64,000 bases of DNA from Thuidium tamariscinum. Taxonomy: Eukaryota; Streptophyta; Bryopsida; Hypnales; Thuidiaceae. The translations under genes and the position numbers were made by a program. Positions within the stretch are counted from its first letter, which is position 1. Each line of letters opens with the position of its first letter. Positions 33,490 to 46,975 of this stretch are shown here, piece after piece. The notes beneath the pieces are model-generated. The model was not told the DNA's origin. It did not search any database and saw only the letters and a list, made by a program, of their open reading frames with translations. The stretch spans positions 20,731,386 to 20,795,385 of the forward strand of contig OX344752.2 of NCBI GenBank assembly GCA_947034885.2, in the 5' to 3' direction.

Positions 33490-35990
33490 TAGCATCATGA
33501 CCTACCCACACTTTATCAATTTAGCCCCAATAAACTTTGAAAAACCATATAAAAAAAATTTCCAATCAAAATGCCTTGATTCTACTTGCAAACGGCTTCT
33601 TCAAAACTCCTGAATCACGTGAGTTGACAAACATCTTCTGCAAGGTACCAAGATAGCAAATCTAAGTGGTCATATATTCATCTACGGTGTGTGACTTATA
33701 ATTGATACACCACCTTTTTCCACCATCACCACCCTTGGTATGAATGTCCCCTGAGGAGTTCTTGAAAAGCTTCCATTTCGGAACAACGACAAATGTAAGC
33801 TTGCACCTTGACACCAAAAAAAAAACAAAAAAAAAACTTCCCTTGGTGACACCGCAAACTCAAACACTTGATAGTAAGTGCTCTCCTTTTTTGACACGTG
33901 GATGCTCCGCTACAGTACCGTGGTTGACTGTACTCCAGGAACCGCAACTGAAAGCCCTGCAAAGCCCTTCTGCTGCTTCTTCTAGAGCAGCGGCAGTTTA
34001 TAAAAAAAAGGACCAGGAGCTGCTTCCAAGGTCCCCTCCCCAGGAAATTGTAGGGCCCTATTGAGTCCCCTGTGCTAAGCTTAAAAAAAGACTCCGTAAT
34101 GGGTTGTTTTCAAAGTAAATGATGTCACACGATATCAAAATGCATGATTTCCACGGTCACCAGTCCATCCTTCAAGGGTTAACCCTGAAGCGCGCCGATG
34201 TCCATGTTCTAGACAATGAACAGAGGGCTTCAAGACACTGTTTCATCCAATTAGCTTCTCATTTATCAAAAGTAACACTTCAATCTAGAAAAGACAACCT
34301 TCCTTAATGATCAAATTCATTAAATTATGAAAAATGATATATTTATACAAAGCTATAAGCGAAAATGTGCAAAAATTCAAAAAAGGATTGAGACGCTTCA
34401 AGGTTAATGCAAGGGCTCATGCTTTTGTTCGAAAAATATCTTTTTAAAAATATTTTTTTTAAGAAAAAATTAAATTAAATGGGGAGGGCCCTTCACACTC
34501 CACACTCCACACTCCACAACGTTGACTGAAGGTCTTTGCTAAATGCTTCAATAAGGGCATTCCGTTTCAGGGGTTATCATGCACAGCAATATCATTGGGC
34601 AAATAGTCAGCAAGGGCTCCCCCTGAAACGACTGCGTACGTGGCAGGGAGGGGGTGGCTGAAAGCCTTTCTCGGGCCTACGTCAGTTTGGCATAACACTA
34701 ACAATAGGGCCCCGGCCCCGGCCCCGCCACGGGTGTGGCCACTACCGACGCTCCAACGCATCATGCATGGGACCCCTCTCTCGGATTGACACGTGTGGTG
34801 GACTGCGACGCCACGGCGGCAGGCTCGACCCGGTCCTGCTCGACTCGGTTCTTGGTTTCGCTCTTGGTTTGTGTGTGTGTGTGTCTGGACTCTGGAACTC
34901 TGGATTCTGTAATGTCACGGCGGGCTGGTTCATCGACAAGGATGGCAGGACACATGTTGGGTACTCCACATCCTGTGTGTCCTGTAGCAGGTTGTCAGAT
35001 TCAAAATAAAGTGAACCGTTTTTCTGAAAGGCCCCAATTTGGGACATTTTTCTATTCAAAATTGTAGAAGAAAGTTGGATAGAGAATGTTCAAAAGATAA
35101 TACGGGTTGTCACACACCTTCTTTTGATGCATGAATTCTTTTTTGAAGAATGAGAGAAAGGAAGAGTCAATGGAGAGCCAATGAAAAAAAAATGCGAGAT
35201 CTCTTCTAGGTGAGCAAAAAATGAGCGTGGAGAATGGATGGTACGATTTACCATTATCTATTGAATTTGCAAACGTCACAAGTCGTGCAAAAGTGATGAT
35301 AGTGTAACAAAAAGAACCAAATAGAAGAAGTGAAGAGGTGAAAAGCAAGGGCAGTGAGATCTTTAGCATACAAAAGAAATGAAAGTGTCCATTGGGAAAT
35401 ATTGAATAAACAAGGAGAAGGTTTTACAGAAAACATATATATTCTATGATAAGGAGTCAATGAGAAAGTGATGCCCAAGTCCCAATTCTTAAAAGAATGT
35501 GTGTGTAGTAAAGAAGGTATGACTATCCCTCATGATTTTGAGAATAATTGGGATGCAAATATGTACTTTCTCTTCTTTGTGAATGATAGGCCAATGTTTC
35601 CTTTGTGAAGTACAAAGGAAACAATAAGAGTATTATTCAAAAACAAAGACAATATCGTTATTTAGTTTGGAGGTCAAAGTTTCAATGAATTAAGAGAGTC
35701 AAAAAATTACTTTTGCTTTTATTTTGGCTATGGCAACAAAAACAATACACACTAGTGAACAATGACATCATCCATTGACCACTTTTCGGCCTCAATGTCG
35801 GTGAAGGATTAAGAGATATGCGACCGAAATTCCAGACTCACACAAGAAACAATTCCTTCAAATCTCTGAGCCTGGGCCTCTACAATAATTATGGACGCCA
35901 CCCGTGACCATTGTTATAGGAATGTTGGGGCCTCACAGAACTCCATAAAATCACTTAGACCTCTTCTGTGACATTACGGAGGTCGAGGTG
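33490..35990. other. Mixed intergenic DNA with a GC-rich patch
   Basis: No gene model with family support. 34488-34518 holds an 8-bp tandem run (CACTCCAC). 34706-34730 is a GGCCCC run, and 34866-34884 is a (GT)n run. Overlapping frames on both strands between 34735 and 35067 look compositional. Confidence 0.5.
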
Positions 35991-35999
35991 CCAACGCCG

Positions 36000-37131
36000 C
36001 TTGGTTCCCTATCCCTGGTTCACCGCTCGGTTGGTGGGGGCGGGTAGTCAGTCTGTTGCTCCACTCTTCTCTCCTCTTCTCTTCTGCACCCAATATGTAA
36101 AAAGCTTGCATCTATCCGGAAATCATTTCTTGAGGTCACTCTGAGAGGTTCCACCTTTTGCTTGCTGCTGTCTTCCTTCAGGGTTTGTGTTCTCTGATGG
36201 TGATGTGAAGTACAGGACAGTTGCAAAGGGTGAGTAGTGTCACACTTGCTTCATGCCACGGAATTTCCTGTGTTCTTGGAGTTTTGGTTTCTGGAAATTG
36301 TCCGAGTTTGGGATGCTAACTTATATCCTCATTCTTGGGATTAGAGTCTTTCCTATGTTTGTAAGTGTGTGCGCGTGTGTGTGTTGGCAACAATGTGACG
36401 GTAATATCTGCTGTTTAGTTGAGTTCGAGGTGTGGGTGAAGAATCAACTGTTTTTGAACTAAAGAATGTTGAATCCGTTGTCAAATTCCTGATATGTCCA
36501 GAGATTTCCATGGATGTTCAGTTTGGGACCGGATTTGCCGTCATCCGTGCAACCGTTGAGAATTCAGGAGTTTTTTTTCGTTTCGCAGAAATGTTGAGAA
36601 AGAAGAACGAAATTAGCAAGCGCTGTGTCCGAGTAATTGTGTTTTTTGAAAGGGTTACTTCTGTAATAGTGTTAGCCACATTACCAGTGACTTTGCTTGC
36701 AGTCTGTACATTAGGGATTGTCCGTTCTCAGTGTGCGCTTTCTTTCATTTGAATGGTCAATTTTCGGAGAGAGAGAGAGAAAGATTCTTGATGATAGTTC
36801 TGCAAATTTAACTTCGTTTCAATTTCTGTCGTTCTGTTTCTGATGACTTGGAATTGGTAAACTTCTTCGGAAGGCTTGAAAAAGTTTCTTGTTGTTGAAA
36901 AATAATGGAGAGACGAATATGCCTGCCCTTATGACTGTATTTGCAACTTTTTCTCAATTTTACGCGTGAAAGGGAAGGTGATCTTGGAAGATAACTTGAC
37001 TTGTGTCACTTTTCACATTTGTGCATCAGATTTGAAAAGTGATCGTCGTTGTCTGTGGGAAAGTTTTGTTTGGAATGTGCGCTGAGTATATGTTTTGCCT
37101 TGTATTTTCAGTCTTTCAGCATAAACAAGCC
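36000..37131 (+). promoter_or_regulatory. Leader region of the DA2-like gene, likely with a 5' UTR intron
   Basis: A strong donor (AAGGGTGAGT, near 36229) and an acceptor (TATTTTCAG, near 37112) just before the start codon suggest one leader intron of about 0.9 kb. (GT)n and (GA)n runs near 36370 and 36768 lie inside it. No TATA box was assigned. Inference from splice consensus only. Confidence 0.45.
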
Positions 37132-40100
37132 ATGGGGAACAAAATCACTCGACGGTGCGCGAATGTTGATGAGCGCTACACTCGACCTCAAGGCTTGTAT
37201 CCTCAGCGTGATGTCGACCAGAAGAAGCTGCGCCGCCTCATTTTGGATTCGAAACTGGCTCCTTGTTTCCCTGGCGAGGATGAGCTGAACGCTGATTTTG
37301 AAGAGTGCCCTATCTGCTTCCTGGTATGCTCAATAGTGCTCTTTTTAGCAGTTTTGAGAAGGTCATTTGCAGTCTTTATTTTCCAATTTATTTGTAATTT
37401 TCGACCAACGTATGCAACGTTCATTATTTATTCTATTGATGTCAGACTCGACCCCATATTGAATTGCCATGATTAATTGAATTGGTTATTTCAAAATTAT
37501 GAATCCTTGGTTTGGTGCTAGGTGTTTTGTTTCAATCTTCGTATGAGAATGTGGGTGAGCTAACTACGTGCGATGCTGCAGTGCTATCCAAGCCTGAATC
37601 GATCAAAGTGCTGCTCTAAAGGCGTCTGTACAGGTGTGACCCAGCTTCATATTCTTTTAAATTGGATCACAATCGCCACTGTATTGTTTTAATTTTGTCG
37701 GTGCATGGTTGCACGGGGTGTTTTAGATTACAAGCCTTTTCGTCCAATTTTATCCTAATTTGGCATGACCTTTTTTTTCGGTCTCCAGAGTGTTACCTGC
37801 AGATGAAGTCTCCTCGAGCGGCTCGGGCCACACAGTAAGCTTTTGTTCTCTTCCAAGCAAATTACTTGCGATGTCTTGCTATTTATATAACAAGCAGTGG
37901 TTGATAAGGTAGAGCTAATTTATTTCAGATTAACAGATATGAAAGTGAGATATTTGGGAGATCAATGTAGAGATCATTATAATGCATTACAAGAGTTGAT
38001 TCTGTTAAGATCAAATTTTTACTTTTATGTACGAATTTCTTATGCTAGTGTTTGAAGTGGAGTTTGTAGACCACTGCAAGTCGGGATCTGGTCCGAACGG
38101 GTTGAGTACCCTCGCATCTTAACAATTTTTTTCTACGGATGCCGCAGATGCCCGTTCTGCAAATCTCACAACTACACTGTGGAGTTCCGTGGTGGCAAGA
38201 CTCAAGAGGAAAGGATCATTGAAGCTGCAGTGAGTGCTCCTAGTCATTTTATCCCTTGCGAGTAATTGAATCTTGTAAAATATTGTGCCAATGGACTAAG
38301 ATTCGACATCTCTCTTTTTGAGGTTATTCAGCTACTATTTTCAACTAACGCTGTGTATTCACTGTGTCGCAGGAAGAGCAGAAGGTAATAGAGGCTAAGA
38401 TACGTATGCGGAAACAAGAGATCTTGGATGATGAGGAACGGGAGCAGCGTCAGAAGGAAACTCAGTGTCCTGATGACACGCCGGGGACTCCCGTTGCTGA
38501 ATTCGGAGATACTAGCTCTGTTGTTGAACTTCCCGAATCCTGCTCCATCCACACTGATGTCATCGAGACGTCACAACAGGTGAATTAGCCCACTCCTACC
38601 ATTGAAAACGATTAAGGAAAAGAGTACTTGATCCCTTTTTTTTGTTATGATAGCTTTAAAATCAGTGGTCTCTATTGCGAATGCCAGTGCTTAGCGGCTT
38701 TTCACAAGTGAAGAGTTTATGGTTTGCTGGGCGTGATTATCTGGTGTGGATTTGATTGTCTCTGAGGTTTCTTGGTTCACTCTGCTGGAAAGTTCTGGAA
38801 CGTGGTTGATGCTTATTCGTAGTAAAAACTTGTGATCATCGAGACCGTGACAGTCTTGATGAGTATTATACTTAGGGCCACTTTAGATGGCGATGATCGA
38901 AGAAACCAGTTTTGATTATTCACTGGTCATGTTTGTGCAAAAGAATTCCGATGCTGTAAATGGGGACAAATTTTAAAAAGTAGCGTGGATTGAGCAGGAA
39001 CCTGTGGCACCAGGCTTATCCGACAGTTCGTGTGATGATCTGGATTCATCACGGGTGCAGGAGGAATCCGGGAGTGAAGAAAGTTTGACTTCTATTACTC
39101 TTGCCCCTCAGCAACCAGTATTGGCGCCTTTACCACCTGCCAGCCAACAAATGGAATCTGCGACGTCGCAGCATCAAGCGAGACCAGTCCCATCTGTCTA
39201 TTCTCGTCACAGGTCTGTTAAAAAGACCAGTCTAAACGTTGAGAATCTCATCTTTTTTTAACGGCAGACGGTAAATAGCGAAGGAAAAGTCCACCATTTG
39301 ACACAGCTTGTGTTGTTTCTCAGTGCACCTGTTGAATTGGCGGTTAACATATTTTTGTGCTGATTTCAGAGCCGATGAACTTGACTTTGATTTGGAAGAC
39401 ATTATGGTTATGGAGGCAATCTGGCAATCAATTCAGGTATGCAGTCAGTCCCTGCTTCATGACTTCTAATTTCAAATGACGATAAGCTCAGCTTCGATTT
39501 TTAATAGAACATGCCGCGATTCATAGGGAGTTTTTTGCTACCGTCATAGTGATCACTGTGAACATTGGGGGGCCTCCCTATGAATCGTGGAGGAGATCCT
39601 CTTAATGCTGTCTAATAGTGCTGAAAAGTCTAATCTGACTAAAATTCCAATTCGCGGCTACCATACCTACATCTACAAATTTTTGGCCTTCCTTGCGAAG
39701 GGCACCTTAATCTCATTAAATTCATGACTAATACTCATCCAATATTCTGTACATTCAGGAGCAAGGAACTTGCCATAGGCATACTGCTTCCGAATCTGTT
39801 CAAATGGCGTCAAATCAACCAGATCCAGAGTTTGGAGTGGCTGCTGACATAGCTTCCGTATCCCAAGCTCAGTCTCCACCAACAGGATCAGAACATCACC
39901 ACCTGCGTGCCAGTGGCACAATGACAGGGGGGTTAGCAACTGCCATTGCTGCGTTAGCTGAGCGACACGCAATCAAAGGGGAGCATGTCTATGAGACTCT
40001 ACAAAGAGCCTCTTCTGGACAAGCCGAGGTTGGAACAAGTAGCTGTGCTATGCCAATGAAAGCCCCAGTTATGGCAAGCTTACCCAGACTTATGACTGGC

Positions 40101-40235
40101 AAATTCGGAGAGGTAATGCTACCCCAAACTTTTGAAGAGCAGATGATGTTGGCCATGGCGCTCTCGATCACGGATGCGCAGTCGAGAGCTCGTCTGGAAG
40201 ATAGCCATCCACGTCCCTTGCCCAATGTATCTTAG
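37132..40235 (+). CDS. DA2/GW2-like RING E3 ubiquitin ligase
   Basis: Homologue of Arabidopsis DA2 and rice GW2, RING ubiquitin ligases that limit seed and organ size in flowering plants; its role here is inferred only by family. Eight coding exons: 37132-37323, 37582-37633, 37789-37834, 38148-38229, 38373-38579, 38998-39212, 39370-39436, 39759-40235; joined frame open, 445 residues, against about 400-425 in the family. The variant RING spans residues 59-101: C59-x2-C62, C74-C75, C80, C83, then C98-P-F-C101. A Glu/Lys/Arg-rich helix follows ([18 protein letters not shown]). The second family hallmark, [18 protein letters not shown], is at about 270-287. The C-terminal third is low complexity with an Ala-rich helix. 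The start matches the family's MGN, a possible N-myristoylation glycine. Residue 65 is Cys where relatives have Tyr or Phe. Confidence 0.93.
39514..39590. repeat. Hairpin in intron 7 of the DA2-like gene
   Basis: CCGCGATTCATAGGGAG (39514-39530) pairs with CTCCCTATGAATCGTGG (39574-39590) with one mismatch. The loop contains the palindrome AGTGATCACT. It could be a small foldback element or just a structured intron segment. Confidence 0.7.
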
Positions 40236-42291
40236 AATGAGGATTTAGGTTATATATTTCTTCGGTCCTCAAAGAGCTCCTCTTAGTTCAGAGCAATGAC
40301 GGAGGACACCTGAAGTGAAGGAGTGGACACAGACTGACACAACCAAGTTTTGGCCTATTCTTATCTGCAAGAGAGGTTTCAACTGTCATGTCGGCAGATC
40401 TCCAAGTTTTGCATACCGAAATAAGGATTAGAATGCACTTCCTGGCTTATGCTTTTACCAATTGGTAGAGCTGAGAGATGGCTAGGTGGTGATTGTTTGG
40501 AAAGTAGTTGTAAATATTTGAACATTGATGACCTGGACAGGCAGTATTTCACTTCGCCATCTCGTACATCAACTTGTGCAGATGGTGTGTTTTGTACATA
40601 TCAATTAGTGGGTTACATTCTTTGGAGGCAGTGAGGGTCGTATGGCGATGGGATTTGCCAACCTTGTATAGTAACGTTCCGGATATTCTACATGGACTTC
40701 TACATGCATAGAGAAATTTTACTAATCTTTTTACATTCTACTGGGTGTGGACTGTGTTTAACTGTTTTTTGTTGTTTTTGTTTTTGTTTTTTTAAGGCAT
40801 TCACTGTTGGAAGATAGTTGCATGAGGGCATTCGAAAGTTGATGTGATAACAATAGACTATTTTGTAATGTCTTATCCAGTGGTTGAAGGTCCTTTTATG
40901 CGTATTCCAACAGCTATTAAGTTAGCTGTTAGCTGTCACGGTTTATGAATAGTCCTATCACTCAATGTCATTAGCAGTCGGTTTCAGATTATTTTGCAAT
41001 ACGTTGATTTCGCAACATGTCGGGCGTTCACTTGTCACTAAGGAAGGAAGACCATGAACGGTTAAATCATTTCAGCCTATATTTATTGAGAAATTGATGT
41101 ATATGTCTAAAAATAAGGTGAGGAAGAAATGAAAAAAAGAGGTTTTGTTCCTCAAAGAAATAATATTTTCTTCGATCTAAATGAAGATTTTTCATTTGAC
41201 CCATTCCCATCTCATAGCTTCATCCAAAATGGCTACCAATCAAGTGACCCAATCAAGTGTGAGTTTTTTTCAAATAAGTACCCTATTGTGCCATTTTCAT
41301 TACATTAGTATTGGAAACTAATAAGATAAAGAATTTGATGACTTATTAAGAAATTTGAGTTTTTCTATTGAAGAATCATAATTCATTAATTTGTGTAAAT
41401 TAGCCCTTTAGAGAAAAATTTGGATGAAATTTTTATATCTTAAAATTATTTTCTTAAATTTTGTATCAATATTGAAGTGAAAGGTATTAGGTACCTATTA
41501 ATGTTCCTAGACACATAATAAAATTGTTCATAAAAAAGGAATTCAAGGGATGAGAGTCCATCAATACCTCAAAAATTGAATGAACTTCATTGGAATTTGA
41601 TTATAAAGAATTTAGCTTTTGATCAAAATGTAGGATCAAGAATTTATATAGGTTTTGGAATGGGGTATTCTATCTTGTTGGATAAGACATTAGTCACAAT
41701 GCTAAGAACTAATCTAATTTTGTCATTTGAAATGCTTCAATCTTTATTTGGTTTGGTATAAAACAATTTTAGACATTGTTTTAGGAATTTGAAAAGATGT
41801 TGAAGAGACAAAATATCTAATAGATGACTTTCTTCATTAATGTGGAAAGAAAGAAACTATTGGTCCAAAAATTAAATCATACTTGAATGGATTGGGGAAT
41901 GGATACTTATCACCCAAGTAACATCCTTCAAGGATTTATAATTTACATCAATTAATACTTTAAAAAAAGTGCACTATATCGCAAACAAAAAGAAAAGGTG
42001 GTTTATTTCCAAACTTTTTCAATCCCAATTTTCTATCTTTAAAATATTAATGATGGAACCACCAAACAATCTTCCAATTCCATGAACATGTAAGAGGGGT
42101 TGGAACAAATTTGAAACAACATTACAAGAAGATTGCAAAAGAACCTCAACTTCCATGCACAACCACAAAGGTAGAAGAAAGCAAATGGCATAGAACAAAA
42201 AAGGAAGCAATACTCAAGTATTAGAAATGTTAGCAAGATGCCACAAATCCAACATGATGCATACAATGTTATGGATCATTGCAAAAAACAA
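40236..42291. other. 3' region of the DA2-like gene, then AT-rich DNA
   Basis: 40236 to about 40800 is likely 3' UTR, ending in T-rich sequence near 40765-40795, with no single clear poly(A) signal. From 41050 on the DNA is A/T-rich and no gene is seen. Confidence 0.45.
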
Positions 42292-42295
42292 TTGT

Positions 42296-43371
42296 GGGTC
42301 ATTGCAAGAAACACCGACCACTTTTGTAGCACTTTGCAAAATTTGTTCTTGTCCAATGCTATAACTTTTGATTGATGAATCCATTGCCCAAATCAAAAAA
42401 ACTATTTCTAGATTTTTTTATTGCGATCGTATTTTATATTTTTTAGAATTTAAAAAAAATCATTTTATATTTAAAAGTTATTTTTGTTAATTTGTCACAC
42501 TTTCAAGATTAGGGTTTTTTTATACTATTGATTGGTTTAAATTAATGATTTTTGGTTGAAATTTCTGTGGTATGTTTTTATAGTAGGTAGACATGTCTCT
42601 ACCAAAGGACATCTAAAAAAACCTTATTTTATGACCTCTACATTAGTGTAAATAGACCTCCCTTGTGCGCACACTTCCAAACATTAGAAATGCTTTTGAA
42701 CTCATTTTCTTAGTCAAAACTCATTACCAAAAAGTCTTCTCAAATGGAAAATTTTTAGTTTTGTTCAAAATTATTTCCTATTTTTTACAAATTAAAACGT
42801 CAATGTATGTATTTTCTTTACTAGAATTCAATGTCTAAGATGATGTCCTAGAAAATACATACATTGACGTTTTAATTTGTAAAAAATAGGAAAAACAATT
42901 TTGAACAAAACTAAAAATTTTCCATTTGAGAAGACTTTTTGGTGATGAGGTTTGACTAAGAAAATGAGTTCAAAAGCATTTCTAATGTTTGGAAGTGTGC
43001 GTGCAAGGGAGGTCTATTTGCACTAATGTAGAGGTCATAAAATAAGGTTCTTTTAGATGCCCTTTGGTAGAGACATGTCTATCTACTATAAAAACATACC
43101 ACAGAAATTTCAACCAAAAATCATTAATTTAAACCAACCAATAGTATTAAAAACCCTAACCTTGAAAGTGTGACAAATTAACAAAAATAACTTTTAAATA
43201 TAAAATGATTTTCTTAAATTCTATAAAATATAAAATATGATTGCAATCAAAAACTCTAGAAAAAGTTTTTTTGGTTTGGGCAATAGATTCATCAATCAAA
43301 AGTTATAGCATTGGACAAGAACAAATTTTGCAAAGTGCTACAAAAGTGGTCGGTGTTTCTTGCAATGACCC
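42296..43371. mobile_element. 1.08-kb full-length foldback element, copy 2
   Basis: Same build as 16756-17835: arms of about 530 bp around a short centre near 42835. Ends read GGGTCATTGCAAGAAACACC and its complement, with TTGT flanking both sides (42292-42295 and 43372-43375). The two arms match each other far better than either matches copy 1, by eye only about 80 percent alike. No coding capacity. Confidence 0.92.
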
Positions 43372-43375
43372 TTGT

Positions 43376-45253
43376 TATCTTTGTGTCAAAAAAACTATTT
43401 CACTCAGTACTATGACTTTCAAAATAAAGTTTTATTTAAAATAAAATAAAATATTCATAATTTATAAAGGATTGAAAATACTACAGTCATGACAAACAAA
43501 ATTGAGTACAAATTAAAAAATTTCACTCAAACATTGATACCATAAGCATCAATGGAAAAAGTTTAAAAGTAGACATATAAAAATTGTAGTATGCAACATA
43601 CTACACATTGCCATGGAAGTTTGAAGAAAAAATTAGTTGTGATTTGAAAGAAAATTAATTTCAAAATAGGCCATGTTTAAAAGTTGGTTTTGTTCACAAT
43701 GATTTGGAACTATTTCATCTATTGTCAATTTCTTTTATAAATTTTTTTATGCCATGACATATTGGTAAATATAATTTCATATTGTTGTATACAAAAATTG
43801 AAAGAAATTGAAATTTATAAAATTAAAAATATCAACAATTTTGCAAACTTGCAAATGATGTTAGTTCTTACAATATTTGAGTTTTTTTAATTGAAACCAT
43901 GATATATATATAGAAATGCTATTGCATTTGAAAGATTTGTCCAAAGATTAAAGTTGATTATGTACATGATTGATCCAACAAATCCAAAAGAAATAAATTA
44001 TCATTGTCTAAATCATCAAAATATTCTAAGAAGTTGACACCTAATCAACTTTCGTTTATATTTTTGAATTATTTGTGGAATAAATTATAAACATTGAAGT
44101 CCAAATTACATAGAGCTTTAGAAGCATTTGCACATTAACATATCTACTATTGGTATATTGAAGAATGCAATATATACGTCTACATTAGAAAACACTTTTA
44201 GAGCTTAAATTATCTTTGGGTCTTCTTATCTTTATTTCAAAGGTTGATGACTACATTTGACCAAAAACTACTTCAAAACTTCCATTTCTAGCACAAAAAG
44301 TAGCAATGAAGAAAACTACATTTTGTACACATCTATAGGAACTTTCATTAGGCTTGTGGTAGAATGTGTGGAAAATTTTTCAAACAATTTGTCCATCTAG
44401 ATTGTAATATGTTCATATTCAAAGTAAAAAAAAAGATTCTTTTGCACTTTGTGTTTAGACTTTGAATCCCTTAAACTAAATTTTTTGCACAACAAAGTTT
44501 TGAGGTTTTAATATTTATGGTTGGCAATTCAATTAGAAATCTAGGACAAAATTTTTTATTTTTATTTTTATTTTCATTCTTAAGAAAATTACAAAGCATG
44601 AGTAGAGACAACATAGAAATACAAATTAAATTGTTAATAATTCTAAAATGGAATTGAAACAAGTCAATCCTAATGGTGATGTTGTTGTAACAAGTAATCT
44701 ACATCCTCTGAACAATCTTGTTTTGAAAAATTGTGAAAATTCAAAACAAAATCCTATACAATATTTTCTTTAAAGATGTCCAAATTATCCACAAAACAAG
44801 ATCTTATATAAATTTCACCTCACTCATTCTAATAAAATGAATCAACAAATTATTTTGTAGACATAAATATTCCATACAGGGAAAAAAATGATAAGAAATT
44901 AATTTTGAGTTTTTTTGTTTTTGTGTACACCTGAAATCAAGCATTATTTTTTACTCTAAGAGATTATATCATTTTTCTTTCTATCTACCAAATGAAACGA
45001 AAGTTATATTCCTAGAAATCTAATATGTTCCATTATCTTCCAAAAAAAGTTTCTAAAATGTTATGGAAAAATTTGACCAAATGCAAACCTACTTAAAATT
45101 TTAAAAACCTGTTATATGACTAAGCCTCTACAGTTTAATCTTGAAACAACAAGCTTGTTATTATAGAGATAATCTATTTTTGTATTGTGTATATCACTTG
45201 TTTATAAAAAAAAACATGAGTATACATTTGAGGTCAAATTAATGTGCCAATGA
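43376..45253. other. AT-rich intergenic DNA, nothing recognised
   Basis: Very A/T-rich with homopolymer runs; frames are short and featureless. Confidence 0.55.
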
Positions 45254-45478
45254 CGCTAGTATGTGAACATAGAAGTGTGAGCCTATGAGCCTTGAGTCTA
45301 AGTATAAGTAAGTATCTTACATTCATTGAAGGTGTTTATAACATAAACACCAATAATATAGGTGTTTAGAACATAAATACACTATAATCATTCAGATGTC
45401 TATAATATAGACATCTATACTATAGGTGTATAGAATTCTAGGCTCATAGGCTTACACTTTGTATGCTCATATACTAGC
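45254..45478. mobile_element. Intact copy of the GTGTGAGCCTATG family (225 bp)
   Basis: Inverted ends of about 38 bp: GCTAGTATGTGAACATAG then GTGTGAGCCTATGAGCC at the left, complement at the right. The inner part has paired motifs (TATAGGTGTT, ATAATATAGACATC). Other copies: 20374-21489 (interrupted) and 52824-53063. No clear target duplication. Confidence 0.75.
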
Positions 45479-45838
45479 AACCATGTTGTCATCCATAAGC
45501 CACTTTTAGACTTTTGCGTTTTTACAAGGTTAACCTTTAAAACACCTAACTAGTGATTGTAGAATTCATCCCTTTTCGTACTACATGATATCATCTACTT
45601 TCAAAATAAAGAAAAAAGTGCTCACTGGAGGTGAAAAATATAGTTTGACATGATCTCCTTCTTTTTACACAAGATTCTAAAGATGAACAATTACATTTCT
45701 GTACTCTACAGAAGATTCTTTGTCATTCATTAGCCAAAAAATAGCCATAGCATAGTTTTAGACTTAATCCTAGGATGATGCCACCCTATGAATACATGCA
45801 TTCCTTGCTTCTATAGTCTCGCTTGCAATCATTTGTCG

Positions 45839-46010
45839 TACACTTTTTGCTTAGCTAAGGTGACCTCCACAAATTTCTTTAAAATTTAAAATTTAAAATT
45901 TATTTTTTGTGTCAAACACTTTTTGCTTAGCTGGGGTGACCTCTACAATTCTATTTTTTTTTGTGTGGAACACTTTTTGCTGCTTAGCTGGGGGTGACCT
46001 CCACAATTTT
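45839..46010. repeat. Three tandem units of about 62-67 bp
   Basis: Each unit starts with ACTTTTTGCTTAGCTGGGG or close, continues GTGACCTCCACAATT and ends in a T-rich run. The third unit has a small TGC insertion. No coding role. Confidence 0.8.
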
Positions 46011-46866
46011 ATTTTAATTTTATATTTTTCCTCCCGACCAGTCAGAAAGCTTATAAGCAGGGACAATCCCACTTTCCTGAACTCCACGGAAGCTTGCCAC
46101 GTGGAAAGTCCAGCTCAGCAACTGGAATAGTTTATACTCCAGCTCAGCCGCATTAAATAAGTTGCAGAAGATTCCCAAAGGATTCCATTAAGTTAGAATT
46201 TATTTTATTTTATTTTATCATGGGGGGTGGTTCTGAGTTCTGACATCCAATCGCTGGAGCCAATCCCCTGCTGCCGTGCTGCCTTGCCTTTGTTGCTGGA
46301 AAATGAGTTGATCATGTCACACACCATCCAGTACATGGAGGCCACGTGTGAAATTTTCTTCAACTAGAAAAGGTACCGTACCCTACTAGGAGGTTCTTGA
46401 CATCAATGACGAATATTTATTTAAAGTAGGAAAATAGTGTTCAACAAGACTAAAAGTTAATTTATACTATTTAGGCAATCATTTAAAATTTAATAAAGTA
46501 CAAGCATTCGACTATTTCTTTTTCTTTTAAACAAATGGACCAAATCCCATTGATAAGGAAAACAATATATCGAACCAAAGGTACCAGGCTTCGGTAGAGA
46601 GTATTTTTTTTAAAAATTTGAAGTTGAAGCAAATTCTAATTTGTACTTCTCAAATAATGTCAAAGCAAAGCAAAACTAAAGTATATTTGACTAGGTTTAG
46701 ATACTTCATTTAATGGTTTTAAAGAAGATAAGAGGTTATTTGTTTATAAAATGCAATTTTTAAATATAAGGCAAGGTAATGAGATAATTTCCAAAAAATT
46801 AGGCATCATCTTTTTGAAATATTTATTCATGAGCCTATTAGTAGAGTATGGTATCATTAGAATCTT

Positions 46867-46975
46867 GTGGAAAAGCAATATTAACTTAAAGCATGTTCAT
46901 TGGGCTTGCAAAGCAGGTGATTGTGGAAAAGTAATATTAGAGCATGCCTATTGGGCTTCAAAATAGGTGAATGTA
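46867..46975. repeat. Two tandem units of about 55 bp
   Basis: GTGGAAAAG[C/T]AATATTA, GCATG, ATTGGGCTT and AGGTGA occur in the same order twice. Probably a local duplication in AT-rich DNA. Confidence 0.65.

Noticed and set aside
34735-35067. Overlapping frames of about 105-110 codons on both strands
   Set aside because: Driven by GC-rich and (GT)n sequence; no family resemblance and no splice signals that build a longer model.
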